Counted from the first letter of the stretch, positions 46,058 through 55,389 are shown. The stretch is DNA of 64,000 nt from Gammaproteobacteria bacterium (GCA_011523505.1 WTGP01000019.1:223980-287979); one strand, 5' to 3'. Notes: generated from the sequence alone by a model not told the origin. A program made the numbers and translations.

Positions 46058-46650
46058 GCGCCGCCCTGCCGAATCAGGTCATCCAGCAATTCGCGAAGCC
46101 GGTTCTCCCTTTGCTCGGCCAGCCCGGCAAAGGGCGGGTAGCCAACCTCGATATGGGCTACCCGCCCATCCTTGCCGACGACTACAAGTTGAGGTATCCC
46201 GCGAACGCCGTACGCGTCACTGATTTCTTCATGCTCGTCGATGACCACCCGCACGGTGAAGTCGGTGTCCTCCACGAACTCCCTGACCAGCTCGGGGGAC
46301 TCCCCCACGTTGACGGCCAGGAATTGCGCGCCGCGATACTCGAATTCCTCGTTCAGCGCCTCCAGCGAGGGCATGCTGTAAATGCAGGGCCGGCACCAAG
46401 TGGCCCAGAAGTCGAGCACGACTACTTCACTGTTCTGAAACTCCGACAAGATCACGTCGGCGCCGTCCAGATCGACGCTTGAGAAATCGGATATCTCCTC
46501 CCCGACGCTCAGATTCCCCGATTCCTCGACCGAACCGCCCATGGGATCCGCCGCCTGGACCAGGTTGACCTTGACTTCGTAGTGGACCCACACCGTGACG
46601 GCCGCCAGGAGAATCCCGGCAATAGCCCATATCAGCCTTTGCCTGCTCAC
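46054..46650 (-). CDS. membrane-anchored TlpA-family thioredoxin
   Basis: A 198-residue protein with a GTG start, an N-terminal signal-anchor (residues 5-24) and a periplasmic TlpA/ResA-type domain with the redox motif C86-R-P-C89 in FWATWCRPC, and a cis-proline in RGIPQLVVV. It would reduce disulfides in periplasmic clients. Being the first gene of an operon with an ABC exporter suggests that it acts on the exported product or on a cofactor-loading step. The upstream TonB receptor ends 129 bp away on the same strand and could be cotranscribed. Confidence 0.88.
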   Translation of the reverse strand: MSRQRLIWAIAGILLAAVTVWVHYEVKVNLVQAADPMGGSVEESGNLSVGEEISDFSSVDLDGADVILSEFQNSEVVVLDFWATWCRPCIYSMPSLEALNEEFEYRGAQFLAVNVGESPELVREFVEDTDFTVRVVIDEHEEISDAYGVRGIPQLVVVGKDGRVAHIEVGYPPFAGLAEQRENRLRELLDDLIRQGGA

Positions 46651-46779
46651 GAAACGGCAAACCTCAATCGAACAGGCGCGTCATTCTACACAGCGGGCGA
46701 TCCAGGTATTTCGCAAGCTTGCGGCAGTCCGGGATTTGAAGGACAGCGAATTGCGCGGCGCCCGCCCGTTTCGCCTCCA

Positions 46780-49700
46780 TCAGAACTCGAACCGTATCCC
46801 CAGGCGTATCCGGTACACGGATCGGGAGCGGCTCGCAATCGCCCTGGGCTCGGCGTCGAAGGAGTTGAAGCGGTACACGCAGTCGGAGCGGTTCCGGCAG
46901 GCCGTTCGCGGGGCGTCGCCGGTCAGGGCGGGCGCGGCGTCGACTCCGAGGTCCGCGACGTCGGCGGCGCGCACAAGGTCGGCGCGCACGATCGCGGCCT
47001 GACCGTTGCTCGGGCCGAAATCGAAGCGTCCCCATTTCGGGTTCAGCAGGTTGGGGAAATTCTCCACGTCGAGCACCAGCCTTATCCGGTTCTCGCCGAC
47101 CCACCGGGCCAGCCCCGCCGCGCCGGGCAATTCGACCTGAAAACGCAGGTCCCAGATCCGGTTCCAGCCGCTGACTTCGGAGTACGGCGCGTGTATGCCG
47201 CCCGGCGCCCCTTGCACGTAGTTCTGGAAGCCACCGCGATCGAAAGTGGAGGCGTACACGACGGCCGGATCGTCCGCCGCGGGGAGGTACAGCGGGTCCG
47301 CGTCGAAGGGGCTTTCGCCGGCGCCGGCCCGGCCGAACAGCGCATTGCCGCGGTCGACATCAAAGGTGTAGGTGAAGAGACGCCCGGAAAATACCCGGCC
47401 GAATACGTCAACACGGGTGTTCAACGGTCCGATCGCGCGTTCGTAGCCCAAGCGCAGCTTCCACGAATGCGTTGTCTGATGGGGCGAGCGGCGGGCCTGG
47501 GGATCGTTGCGGTCCGCCACGGTGAGCGCGCGCCAGTTGGAGATGCCCCTGGCCGATGTGCCCTCCGCTACGGCTTCCACGTCTTGGCGGGCGTAGCTTG
47601 CCGAGAAATCCACGCCGACGTCGTAGCTTTTCGAAACGGCAAGGGACCAGACATGCGCGCTGCCACCGCCGTGATTGCCCAGCGCGGTCAGATTGAGATA
47701 GCCGAGCGCGTCGAGGTCCGCGTAGATCCTTCTTCCGTCCGGCGCCTCGCCCGTGGGCTGTGCGTCCGCCAGGTGGGTGTGGGCGAGGTTTCGCCAGACG
47801 AAGCTTTGATGCGCGCTCGTGTGCAGGTACTGAATCGTGCCGAGGAAGTCCCGCCCCAGGCCGGGGAGGTCGAATTCGCGCTGCACCCGAACCGAGGCCT
47901 TCCAGTCCGCGGGCATATCGAAGTCCTCCGCGATCGCATCCACGGGCGCCGCGACGCCGGCGGCCACCTGCTGCAGCAGCGCCTCCGGCACCGAGAACGG
48001 CGTGATGCCGGAGGCCTCGGCGATTCGCGCGAACACGACCGGTGGCTGAAACGCGTTGGAGATCCACACCTGCGGTTCGCCCCCGGCGAACAGCCCCACA
48101 CCGCCGGATATCACCGTGCGCTCCAGGCCCGTATAGCGCAGCCCCAGCCGGGGCATCCACACGGCGGCGCCGTCCAGATTCGCGTCGGTGCGCACGCCGT
48201 AGGCCGCGAAGACGGCGTCGCTGTAGGCCGGCGCGTCCCCCTGCACGATGCGTTCGTAGCGCAATCCCGCGGTCAGCTCCAGCTCGGGCGAGACCGTCCA
48301 GGCATCCTGCACGAAGAACGCGCGCCTGCGATAACCCCAGTCCGCGGCCGCGTCACGCGGATCGTTGGATACCGCGTTGATGTAGTCCACGCGCGCGACC
48401 CCGCCGAGGACCGCCTGAAGGCCGTCGAACACGAACCGGCCCCGGGAGCCCGGTACGAACAGGTTGTACAGGTCGAAGCGCCCCATTTCCACCCCGGCCT
48501 TGAGCAGGTGATCGCCGAACAGGTAGTCGATATCGGCGTAGACCTGCACACGCTCGTCTTCGTACTCGTTGGCGTGACGGAAACGGTCGCAGCCGGCAGT
48601 AAGCGTCACCCGCTCCGTCAAGAGTCCGTCGAGCTCGGTGCCCGCGGCCTGCGCGGGCGAGAGGTCGAACTCCAGCGCGCCCACGTCCGCGCCCGCCCGG
48701 CAGATCTGGCCGCGGGTGAACGTCTTGCTGCTGACGCGCAGACCGCTTGAGAGGCGGTCGGTCCAGTCGGAATAGAGCTGCAGCGACACTGCGTCCAGCT
48801 CGGTGGGCACGTCGTACCAGGCCGACTCGAACCGGTCCCCCTGCCAGCGGGTGTCGCCTTCCTCGCTATGCTGCCAACTCAGGGACAGCCGGTGCGCCGC
48901 CGCCAGGTTCCAGTCCACCTTCGCCAGCGACCGTCTCGAACGGGTCGGCGTATCCGCCGCGGACCGCCCCAGCGGATCGTAGCCGTAGGTTTCCTGCACG
49001 ATCCGGCCGAGCGCTTCGAACAGCCCGGGACGAATGCCGCGGGCGGCGTCGAACGCGGTGAAGTCCACCGGCGAGGCCGACTCGAACTCGTCGTGGGAGA
49101 GGAACACGAACAGGCGGTCCCTGACGAGCGGTCCGCCCAGCGACATGCCGGTTTCGATCTCCGTGAACGGCGCCGGAGCGAACTGGCCCCCGTCGTAGCG
49201 ATTGCCGACCAGGCCGTCGTGGTGGAGGTAATGAAAGACCGCTCCCTCCCACTCGTTGCCGCCCGAACGGGTCGTGATCTGCACGAGTCCGCCGGTAAAG
49301 CCGCCGGCGGTCACCGAGTAGTCCGAAGCCACCAGCGATACAGACTCCACGGCGTCGAGGTTGATCGGCGAGCGTTCGGTGGCGTAGGTGTTGGTGCCCA
49401 GACCGAAATCGTCCTGCTGCAGGACCCCGTCTATGGCCAGGCCGTTGAATCGCGGATTGGCGCCGGCGACCGCCAGATGCCCGACGCCGTCGGACTGCGC
49501 CAGCGGATCCGTCAGCAGCGTACGGATGGCGTCGCGGTGGATCGCGGGCTGCCTGGCGATGTCATCGGACGTGTAGGCGGAGCCCACGCCGTTATTCAGC
49601 TCATGTACCGCGCGCACCGGCGCCGTGATCACGATTTCCTCCAGCGCGGCCTGTTCGAGGCCGATGATCAGGGGGCTCTGCGTGCCGGGCCGCAAAGTGA

Positions 49701-50004
49701 CGCCCGCAACAAGCGCATCGCGAAAGCCCGCGGCGCGCACGCGGATGTCGAACGGTCCGCCCACCCGCAGGCCGCTTTGGAAGAACGCGCCGTTCTGCAG
49801 CGTCAGCGCCTGCGCGGCGGTGCCCGAGGGCCGATGCACGATCGAGACCCGCGCATTCGCAACCGCGGCGCCCCCCGGGTCCCGCACGACGCCGCTCAGG
49901 CTCGCCGAAACGCCGCCGTGCGCGTGCCCGGCCAGGACCGTACAGAGCAGCAGGAGCAGCCACGGCCGTTGCGCGTACGCGCGGCTCCAGGAACCCAGTT
50001 TCAT
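46780..50004 (-). CDS. Oar-like TonB-dependent receptor with N-terminal carboxypeptidase-regulatory domain
   Basis: A 1074-residue outer-membrane receptor. Signal peptide (about 1-29), a beta-sandwich carboxypeptidase regulatory-like domain (SLSGVVRDPGGAAVANARVSI, core SGVVRDPGGAAVANA), a plug domain with EEIVITAPVRA and SVSLVASDYSVTAGGFTGGLV, and a large barrel ending RLGIRFEF, a good aromatic C-terminal signal for Bam. This is the Oar/TonB_carboxypepD class seen in xanthomonads and myxobacteria. I start at ATG 50004, with GGGGG about 5 nt upstream. It is divergent from the M20 amidohydrolase and upstream of tlpA-ABC. Confidence 0.88.
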   Translation of the reverse strand: MKLGSWSRAYAQRPWLLLLLCTVLAGHAHGGVSASLSGVVRDPGGAAVANARVSIVHRPSGTAAQALTLQNGAFFQSGLRVGGPFDIRVRAAGFRDALVAGVTLRPGTQSPLIIGLEQAALEEIVITAPVRAVHELNNGVGSAYTSDDIARQPAIHRDAIRTLLTDPLAQSDGVGHLAVAGANPRFNGLAIDGVLQQDDFGLGTNTYATERSPINLDAVESVSLVASDYSVTAGGFTGGLVQITTRSGGNEWEGAVFHYLHHDGLVGNRYDGGQFAPAPFTEIETGMSLGGPLVRDRLFVFLSHDEFESASPVDFTAFDAARGIRPGLFEALGRIVQETYGYDPLGRSAADTPTRSRRSLAKVDWNLAAAHRLSLSWQHSEEGDTRWQGDRFESAWYDVPTELDAVSLQLYSDWTDRLSSGLRVSSKTFTRGQICRAGADVGALEFDLSPAQAAGTELDGLLTERVTLTAGCDRFRHANEYEDERVQVYADIDYLFGDHLLKAGVEMGRFDLYNLFVPGSRGRFVFDGLQAVLGGVARVDYINAVSNDPRDAAADWGYRRRAFFVQDAWTVSPELELTAGLRYERIVQGDAPAYSDAVFAAYGVRTDANLDGAAVWMPRLGLRYTGLERTVISGGVGLFAGGEPQVWISNAFQPPVVFARIAEASGITPFSVPEALLQQVAAGVAAPVDAIAEDFDMPADWKASVRVQREFDLPGLGRDFLGTIQYLHTSAHQSFVWRNLAHTHLADAQPTGEAPDGRRIYADLDALGYLNLTALGNHGGGSAHVWSLAVSKSYDVGVDFSASYARQDVEAVAEGTSARGISNWRALTVADRNDPQARRSPHQTTHSWKLRLGYERAIGPLNTRVDVFGRVFSGRLFTYTFDVDRGNALFGRAGAGESPFDADPLYLPAADDPAVVYASTFDRGGFQNYVQGAPGGIHAPYSEVSGWNRIWDLRFQVELPGAAGLARWVGENRIRLVLDVENFPNLLNPKWGRFDFGPSNGQAAIVRADLVRAADVADLGVDAAPALTGDAPRTACRNRSDCVYRFNSFDAEPRAIASRSRSVYRIRLGIRFEF

Positions 50005-50134
50005 TGCAACCCCCGTCAATTGCCGTCCGGCCTCCAATGCCCGCGGCAGCGGCGATTGTACCCGCGCGCCGGACGCGCCGCGGACGCCGCGCCCTCCATA
50101 CAATAGCCGGGGAATCCTGCATGGTGGGGACAAC

Positions 50135-51628
50135 ATGAATCTTTTCGGAAAGCAAGGTTTTTCGCTGGTTTCCGGCGCGGTGTCTTACCGGCTGCATCTG
50201 GCCGGGCCGGTGGCCGCGTCCATTACGGCATTGGCGCTGACGCTTGCGGCCCCGGTCGTTGTCACGGCGGAAAGCGGACTGGCGCCCCTGGTCGAAGCGC
50301 GACGCGACGAGGCCGTTTCGCTGGCAATGGACCTGTTCGACTATGCCGAGCTTGGCTACCTCGAAACCCGCAGCGCCGAACGGCTCGCGGGCTACCTTGA
50401 GGGAAACGGCTTCAAGGTGGAGCGCAGCGTAGCCGGCATCCCCACCGCCTTCGTCGCCAGTCGGGGTAGCGGCGGGCCGGTGATCGGCATCCTGGCTGAA
50501 TTCGACGCCCTGCCGGGGCTGTCGCAGGCGCCGTTGCCGCGTCGGCGGCCGCTGGTGGTCGACGCTCCGGGACACGCTTGCGGACACCACCTGTTCGGCA
50601 CCGCATCGGCGACGGCGGGCGCGGCGATAGCGGAATGGCTGGAGAGCACGGGAACGCCCGGAACGGTGCGCGTCTACGGCACGCCGGCCGAGGAAGGCGG
50701 CTCCGGCAAGGTGTATATGACCCGGGCCGGCCTGTTCGACGACGTGGACATCGTGCTGCACTGGCATCCCTCCGACCGCAATATCGCCTCCCCCGAGAGC
50801 AGCAACGGCAACAAGTCCGGACGCTTCCGCTTTCACGGGATCGCGGCGCACGCCGCCGCGGCGCCGGAACGCGGGCGCTCAGCGCTCGACGCCGTGGAGG
50901 CGATGAACTACATGACCAACCTCATGCGCGAACACATGCCATCCACGGCCCGGCTGCACTACGTCATAACGGACGGAGGCCGGGCGCCGAACATCGTTCC
51001 GGAGACTGCCGAGGTCTATTACTACGTCCGCCATCCGGAACCCGCGATGGTGGCCCAGCTGTTCGAACGTGTCGTGGCCGCGGCCGAAGGCGCGGCGCTC
51101 GGGACGGGCACCCGGATGCAGTACGAGGTGATGCACGGCAACTTCCCGCTGCTGCGCAACGATGTACTGGCCGGGGTGATGCATGAACACCTGAAACGCC
51201 TGGGGGGCGTCGAGTACGACGAAGCGGAAATGGAATTCGCGACCACGATAAGGAAGTCGATGTTCGGCCGACTGCGCCCGCTGGAGGCCCGAAACGAGAT
51301 CGAGCCCTTCGAATTCAACCAGAAAATGGGTTCCACCGACGTTGGGGACGTGAGCTGGATCGTGCCCACCGCGGGGTTCGGCACGGCGACCTGGGTTCCC
51401 GGCACGCCGGCGCACAGCTGGCAGGCGGTCGCCGCCGGGGGCATGAGCATCGGCCACAAGGGCATGATGCTGGCGGCCAGGGTGCTGGCCGAGACGGCCC
51501 GCGACCTCTACACGGACGCCGAACTCATCGCCCGGGCGAAAGCGGAATTCGAGGAAAGGCGCGGCCCGGACTTCGAATACCGCCCGCTGCTCGGCGACCG
51601 CGAGCCCCCGCTCGACTACCGCAAGTAG
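50135..51628 (+). CDS. secreted M20-family amidohydrolase (AbgB-like)
   Basis: A 497-residue dinuclear-metal hydrolase. Metal-binding motifs are GHACGHHLFG, PAEEGGSGKVYM and the late TPAHSWQ histidine, closest to the p-aminobenzoyl-glutamate hydrolase subunit B type. Unlike cytosolic AbgB it has an N-terminal hydrophobic signal (about residues 26-46, ending VVVTA), so it probably acts in the periplasm on N-acyl or aryl amino acids. I chose ATG 50135, with GGGGA at 50126-50130. It shares a 130-bp divergent promoter region with the Oar-like receptor, which suggests import followed by hydrolysis. Confidence 0.85.
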   Translation: MNLFGKQGFSLVSGAVSYRLHLAGPVAASITALALTLAAPVVVTAESGLAPLVEARRDEAVSLAMDLFDYAELGYLETRSAERLAGYLEGNGFKVERSVAGIPTAFVASRGSGGPVIGILAEFDALPGLSQAPLPRRRPLVVDAPGHACGHHLFGTASATAGAAIAEWLESTGTPGTVRVYGTPAEEGGSGKVYMTRAGLFDDVDIVLHWHPSDRNIASPESSNGNKSGRFRFHGIAAHAAAAPERGRSALDAVEAMNYMTNLMREHMPSTARLHYVITDGGRAPNIVPETAEVYYYVRHPEPAMVAQLFERVVAAAEGAALGTGTRMQYEVMHGNFPLLRNDVLAGVMHEHLKRLGGVEYDEAEMEFATTIRKSMFGRLRPLEARNEIEPFEFNQKMGSTDVGDVSWIVPTAGFGTATWVPGTPAHSWQAVAAGGMSIGHKGMMLAARVLAETARDLYTDAELIARAKAEFEERRGPDFEYRPLLGDREPPLDYRK

Positions 51629-51643
51629 ACGCCCACTGTCCCG

Positions 51644-52174
51644 TTATTCGTCTTCGGGCGGCGGGTAGGCGAGGATGAAACCGTCGCGGTTGGGCATGCG
51701 TACTTCGGGCAGCGTTTGGGCGTTCATCGCTTCGTCCTCCGCGATGATTCCGTTCAGGTACAGCAGGTACGCCGTCAACGCATAGATCTGGTCGTCGCTG
51801 AGCGACTGCGGCTGCTGGTACGGCATGGTGCGGCGGATGTAGTCGAACACGACGGGCGCGTACGGCCAGAAGCTGCCCACGGTCTTGAGCGGCGCAGGGC
51901 CGTCGAGCGTGCCGTGCCCGCCCACCAGCACGTCGTTCAACTGGCCCTGTCCCTCGACACCGTGGCAGGAGAAGCAGTACAGCGTATAGACGGGTTTTCC
52001 CTCGATCGCCGTGCCCGACCCGGGCGGGAGCCCCTCGCCGTCCGGCTCGATGCTGATTTCCCACTCGGCGACTTCATCCGGGGTGGCCTCGACGCCCAGT
52101 TCCGGCCCCTCCTGGGCCAGGACGGTCGCAGCCAAGGCGGCGACGGCGATCGCCGCCAGGCTACGCATAAACAT
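51644..52174 (-). CDS. c-type cytochrome, SoxD/SorB-like electron acceptor
   Basis: A 176-residue periplasmic monoheme cytochrome. It has a signal peptide (about 1-20, ending VLAQ), the heme motif CFSCH near residue 67, and a likely axial methionine in IRRTMPYQQP. It starts 14 bp inside the end of the molybdopterin subunit gene, with AGGTAAG before the ATG at 52174, so the two are translationally coupled; this layout matches SoxCD/SorAB sulfite dehydrogenases. It would pass electrons from sulfite oxidation to the respiratory chain. Confidence 0.88.
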   Translation of the reverse strand: MFMRSLAAIAVAALAATVLAQEGPELGVEATPDEVAEWEISIEPDGEGLPPGSGTAIEGKPVYTLYCFSCHGVEGQGQLNDVLVGGHGTLDGPAPLKTVGSFWPYAPVVFDYIRRTMPYQQPQSLSDDQIYALTAYLLYLNGIIAEDEAMNAQTLPEVRMPNRDGFILAYPPPEDE

Positions 52175-53432
52175 TGCTTACCTGCCCGGCGCCGTCGATC
52201 CCCCACGCCTGAATGCCGTTGTAGTGGTATGCGAACTTCCTGCCCTTGGCCGCGATGATCGCTTCGCGAGTGGGCTGCACGGCGCCGGTTTCGTCCACGG
52301 CGCGGCTCAGAATCGCGGTTTCGGCCCCGTTCCAGCGCCACGCCATGCGGAATCGCGTCACGGCCTTGTCCAGCACCGGTTCGCACAAGGCCGCCTCGCC
52401 CCAGGTGGCGCCGCCGTCCGCGGAGACCTCGACCCGGGCGATCCGGCCCCGGCCCGACCAGGCCATGCCGGAGATCTGATACAGCCCGGGGCCCTTCAGC
52501 ACCAGTCCCGGCGACGGCGAAGTGATCACGGATTTGACATCCATGGGGTAGGTGAAGATCAGTGACCGCCCGTCGGGCAGAAGGTCGGTGTACTTGGAGG
52601 TCTCTTCGCGGGTCATCGACGGCGCGGCGGTCACCTTGATCCTGCGCAGCCACTTGATGCTCATGTTGCCCTCGTATCCCGGCAGGAACAGCCGCAAGGG
52701 ATAGCCCTGCTCCGGCCGCAGGCGCTCCCCGTTCTGGTACACCGCGAGCAACGCATCGTCCATGGCCTTGGCCAGCGGGACGCTGCGGTTCATCGCCGCG
52801 GCATCGGCGCCCTCGGCCATGATCCAGCCGGCGTCCGGGTCCACGCCGGCCTCATCCAGCAGGATGGAGAGCGGCACGCCGGTCCACTCGCTGCACGACA
52901 CCAGCCCGTGCAGCACGCCGCAGGTGTCGTTGATGGGCCGGCGGGGAAGCCCCGCCAGGTAACTGTTGCCCGAACACTCGATGAACTGTATGCGCGACAC
53001 CATCGGGTAGCGCGACAGCGCGTCCATGTCGAAGAACAGGGCGCGATCGACCATCCCGTGAATGAGCAGCCGATGACGGTCGGGGTCGATGTCCGGTATC
53101 CCGCTGTGGTGACGCTCGAAGTGCAGGGGATTGGGCGTGATCATTCCCTCCAGCGCTTCCAGCGGCGTCCAGGAACCGCCCGCGCCGTCGGCGCCGGTAG
53201 CGGCCAGGACCCGGCGCCGGACGTGATCTTCGTAGGGCGAGCGGCTGCCGTAACCGCTCAGCGGCCGGCCCGGCGCCCGCATCCAGGGCGGCAGTTCCTT
53301 CGCCGGCGCCGCCGTCATCAGGCCCAGCGAGCCCGCGCCCAGCACCGCGGCGCCTCCCTTGAGAAAAAGGCGCCGGTGCAACAGGCCATTACCGGCTACA
53401 AGTTCGAGCTCGTCTGGTTTCCGTTCGGACAT
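52161..53432 (-). CDS. soxC: SoxC-like molybdopterin sulfite dehydrogenase, Tat-exported
   Basis: A 423-residue molybdenum enzyme. A Tat signal is visible, HRRLFLKGGAAVLG (residues 19-32). The sulfite-oxidase core has the molybdenum-binding cysteine C153 in FIECSGNS, followed by DTCGVLHGLVSCSEWTGVPL, core SCSEWTGVPL; the C-terminal dimerisation domain has MAWSGRGRIARVEVSADGG, core VEVSADGG. It oxidises sulfite (or sulfane sulfur with SoxYZ) and hands electrons to the cytochrome encoded immediately downstream. The remaining sox genes are absent, so a stand-alone sulfite dehydrogenase is likely. Confidence 0.88.
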   Translation of the reverse strand: MSERKPDELELVAGNGLLHRRLFLKGGAAVLGAGSLGLMTAAPAKELPPWMRAPGRPLSGYGSRSPYEDHVRRRVLAATGADGAGGSWTPLEALEGMITPNPLHFERHHSGIPDIDPDRHRLLIHGMVDRALFFDMDALSRYPMVSRIQFIECSGNSYLAGLPRRPINDTCGVLHGLVSCSEWTGVPLSILLDEAGVDPDAGWIMAEGADAAAMNRSVPLAKAMDDALLAVYQNGERLRPEQGYPLRLFLPGYEGNMSIKWLRRIKVTAAPSMTREETSKYTDLLPDGRSLIFTYPMDVKSVITSPSPGLVLKGPGLYQISGMAWSGRGRIARVEVSADGGATWGEAALCEPVLDKAVTRFRMAWRWNGAETAILSRAVDETGAVQPTREAIIAAKGRKFAYHYNGIQAWGIDGAGQVSNVYA

Positions 53433-53468
53433 GGTTGCCTTTGAACGCCTGTATGCGCCTGATCGAAT

Positions 53469-53777
53469 CTACGCCGCGTCAAACTGCGCCGGCGTAACGC
53501 GTTCGGCGATTTCCTGTCCCGCCTCAATTTCTTCCCGCCGAAGTTCATACGATTTCTGCAGGTTCAGCCAGACATGCGGTGTGGTACCGAAGAAACGGGC
53601 CAGGCGAAGTGCCGTATTGGCCGTTACACCGCGGGTGCCTTGAAGGATTGCGGTAATACGATTTACCGGCACGTCCAGCTTCTTCGACAAGGCGTTCGCC
53701 GAAAGACCCAGGGTGTCCAGTTCCTCCCGCAGTATCTCGCCAGGATGCACCGGCCTCATGCCACTCTTTATGCTCAT
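53469..53777 (-). CDS. higA: HigA-family addiction module antitoxin
   Basis: A 102-residue HTH_XRE protein of the HigA type: the characteristic RPVHPGEILREELDTLGLSANALSKKL stretch, core HPGEILREELDTLGLS, and helix-turn-helix region ITAILQGTRGVTANTALRLARFFGT, core TANTALRLARFFG. It binds and neutralises HigB and represses the operon. I start at ATG 53777, with GGGTG about 6 nt upstream; GTG 53789 abuts the higB stop and is less likely. Confidence 0.9.
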   Translation of the reverse strand: MSIKSGMRPVHPGEILREELDTLGLSANALSKKLDVPVNRITAILQGTRGVTANTALRLARFFGTTPHVWLNLQKSYELRREEIEAGQEIAERVTPAQFDAA

Positions 53778-53789
53778 CTCGTCACCCAC

Positions 53790-54068
53790 TCAGTGGTAGT
53801 CCACGATTTCAACATCGTATGGCCCGTCGTCTTCCCAACGAAAACAGATACGCCATTGCGAGTTGATTCTGATGCTGTACTGCCCCGACCGGTCACCCCG
53901 TAACGCCTCCAGCCGATTGCTCGGAAGACCCGCGAGGTCCTTGAGCGTTTCCGCATTATCAAGATAGGTCAGCCGCCTCACAGCCTGATCCGCAAACCCC
54001 CGGAACGCGCCGACATTGGCACCTTCATAGAAACGCCGAGTCCTGCGGCCCTTGAAGCTACGAATCAC
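53790..54068 (-). CDS. higB: HigB-family mRNA interferase toxin
   Basis: A 92-residue RelE-fold toxin beginning at GTG 54068. Family motifs FKGRRTRRFYEG, LPSNRLEALRGDRSGQYSIRIN (core NRLEALRGDR) and WRICFRW with EIVDYH at the C-terminus. HigB cleaves mRNA on the ribosome. It precedes higA, the reversed toxin-first order typical of higBA. Confidence 0.9.
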   Translation of the reverse strand: MIRSFKGRRTRRFYEGANVGAFRGFADQAVRRLTYLDNAETLKDLAGLPSNRLEALRGDRSGQYSIRINSQWRICFRWEDDGPYDVEIVDYH

Positions 54069-54087
54069 CGAGTCATCATATCTGCCG

Positions 54088-54102
54088 TTACGCTATACGT
54101 AA
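54088..54102. promoter_or_regulatory. palindrome upstream of higBA
   Basis: TTACG (54088-54092), ctata, CGTAA (54098-54102): a perfect 5-bp inverted repeat 20 bp before higB, also 10 bp before the earliest possible start of the divergent unknown gene. It is placed like a HigA operator; no clean -35 was found. Confidence 0.45.
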
Positions 54103-54162
54103 AGAGTTAGATTGAATACTCTGCGCTCGGCGGCGACGACTGGAATGCGTGAGAATACATGC

Positions 54163-55389
54163 ATGGGATTAGAGCGGGCGAAAAGCGCCAAGGATGCCCA
54201 ATGGGTGGAAACTGCCCTTGGGGAAGGGGATTTTTCCCGAGTATCCAGCGTCGTTCCGGCGCGGTTTGAAGCCTACGCGGCTGTGCTGAACCCGGCGTGG
54301 AAGTGCGTTTGCAGCAAGAACGAAGTTAATCCTGAGTACGACGAACGGCCGGGCGAGCCTATCCGCTGGGCTGACGTTGCCGATGCGCGAATACCCGTGG
54401 TGTATGGACGTATCCACCATTCCCGATTGGGAAGGTTCCGGTCTAACCCCACGCAGTACCGTCGGCTCGAAGATGGCAACTGGATCGTGGACGAGCTTGT
54501 CGGAGTCAATGAGATAACGCCCCTCTTGCGCGCCGGCGATGAGTGGATTGCCGGACCGATGGAAGACACGCCAGGTCTTGAACAGGTATCGTTCCTGAAG
54601 AATGTACTTAGCGCCGTTACGCCAGCGGCGGAGTCGTGCTGGTTTGGGATTTGGGAGGGATACGGGTGGTCTCCCGAGGTTCTGAGCGGCGCCGTATCCA
54701 TCTGCATCCGCAGCGATCGGCCCTGGCTTCTCTATCGTGCGCCGCTGAGCGAATTGACGATTTCCATCAATACGATCGACGATTCCCGGGGAGCATCGGG
54801 CTCGGCGTATGTGGCGCTGGAGCCGGACGAGCTCCGGGGTCCGTATGTCCTCAAGCAGAGCCACAACCTTTCCGCCTCCGAAGAGAATCCACCTGCATAC
54901 GCAGCGGAACTGGCGCCTCCGGACATCGACGACAACGGTATCCACTTTAGGGCCGCAAACATGGCCTGGCCCGAGGATCGCAGCTGGTTTATGGCAAGGG
55001 ACATTGACCTGCCCTGCACCTACATCGCGGGCAGCCGGGAACTCATAGCCAGGATACTGGATGCGCCGGACGTGGAAGCGCGAGTGGTGCAACCGAATGA
55101 CAAGCATCCGACACTCATGGATGTGCTTCAGCCGGTGATTGAAAAGCCCCGGGAGATCTCGCTACCGCCGGCATTCGAGGCGCGCACGGCGCGCGCGGAC
55201 TGGACGATTCAACAGGGCCGGATCCGCTGGAAAACGAGGTATTTTCCGAAAGACATCGTCAATTGGATCAAGTGGCGCAGGCGCAATCGGCTGACCCGGC
55301 GCGGGGTTTTCCGAATGACAGGCATACGCCGTCTCGGGCTCGCTCGCAGGATTGCTGTGTGGCTCATGCAGCGGAAGCGCAAAGTTTGA
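54163..55389 (+). CDS. conserved protein of unknown function (about 400 residues)
   Basis: A 408-residue soluble protein. The N-terminal VSSVVPARFEAYAAVLNPAW, a middle SCWFGIWEGYGW, WLLYRAPLSEL, WPEDRSWFMARDIDLPCTYIAGS (core TYIAGSRELI) and a basic Arg/Lys-rich tail (from about residue 355) resemble a family of uncharacterised proteins that I associate mainly with Actinobacteria; no function is known to me. The start is uncertain: ATG 54163, ATG 54145 and TTG 54112 are in frame, and none has a clear ribosome site. It stands alone between two TA modules. Confidence 0.65.
   Translation: MGLERAKSAKDAQWVETALGEGDFSRVSSVVPARFEAYAAVLNPAWKCVCSKNEVNPEYDERPGEPIRWADVADARIPVVYGRIHHSRLGRFRSNPTQYRRLEDGNWIVDELVGVNEITPLLRAGDEWIAGPMEDTPGLEQVSFLKNVLSAVTPAAESCWFGIWEGYGWSPEVLSGAVSICIRSDRPWLLYRAPLSELTISINTIDDSRGASGSAYVALEPDELRGPYVLKQSHNLSASEENPPAYAAELAPPDIDDNGIHFRAANMAWPEDRSWFMARDIDLPCTYIAGSRELIARILDAPDVEARVVQPNDKHPTLMDVLQPVIEKPREISLPPAFEARTARADWTIQQGRIRWKTRYFPKDIVNWIKWRRRNRLTRRGVFRMTGIRRLGLARRIAVWLMQRKRKV

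Noticed and set aside
46582..48750. Long plus-strand frame opposite the Oar-like receptor
   Set aside because: Antisense shadow of a clear TonB receptor; Arg/Gly/Ala-rich without motifs.
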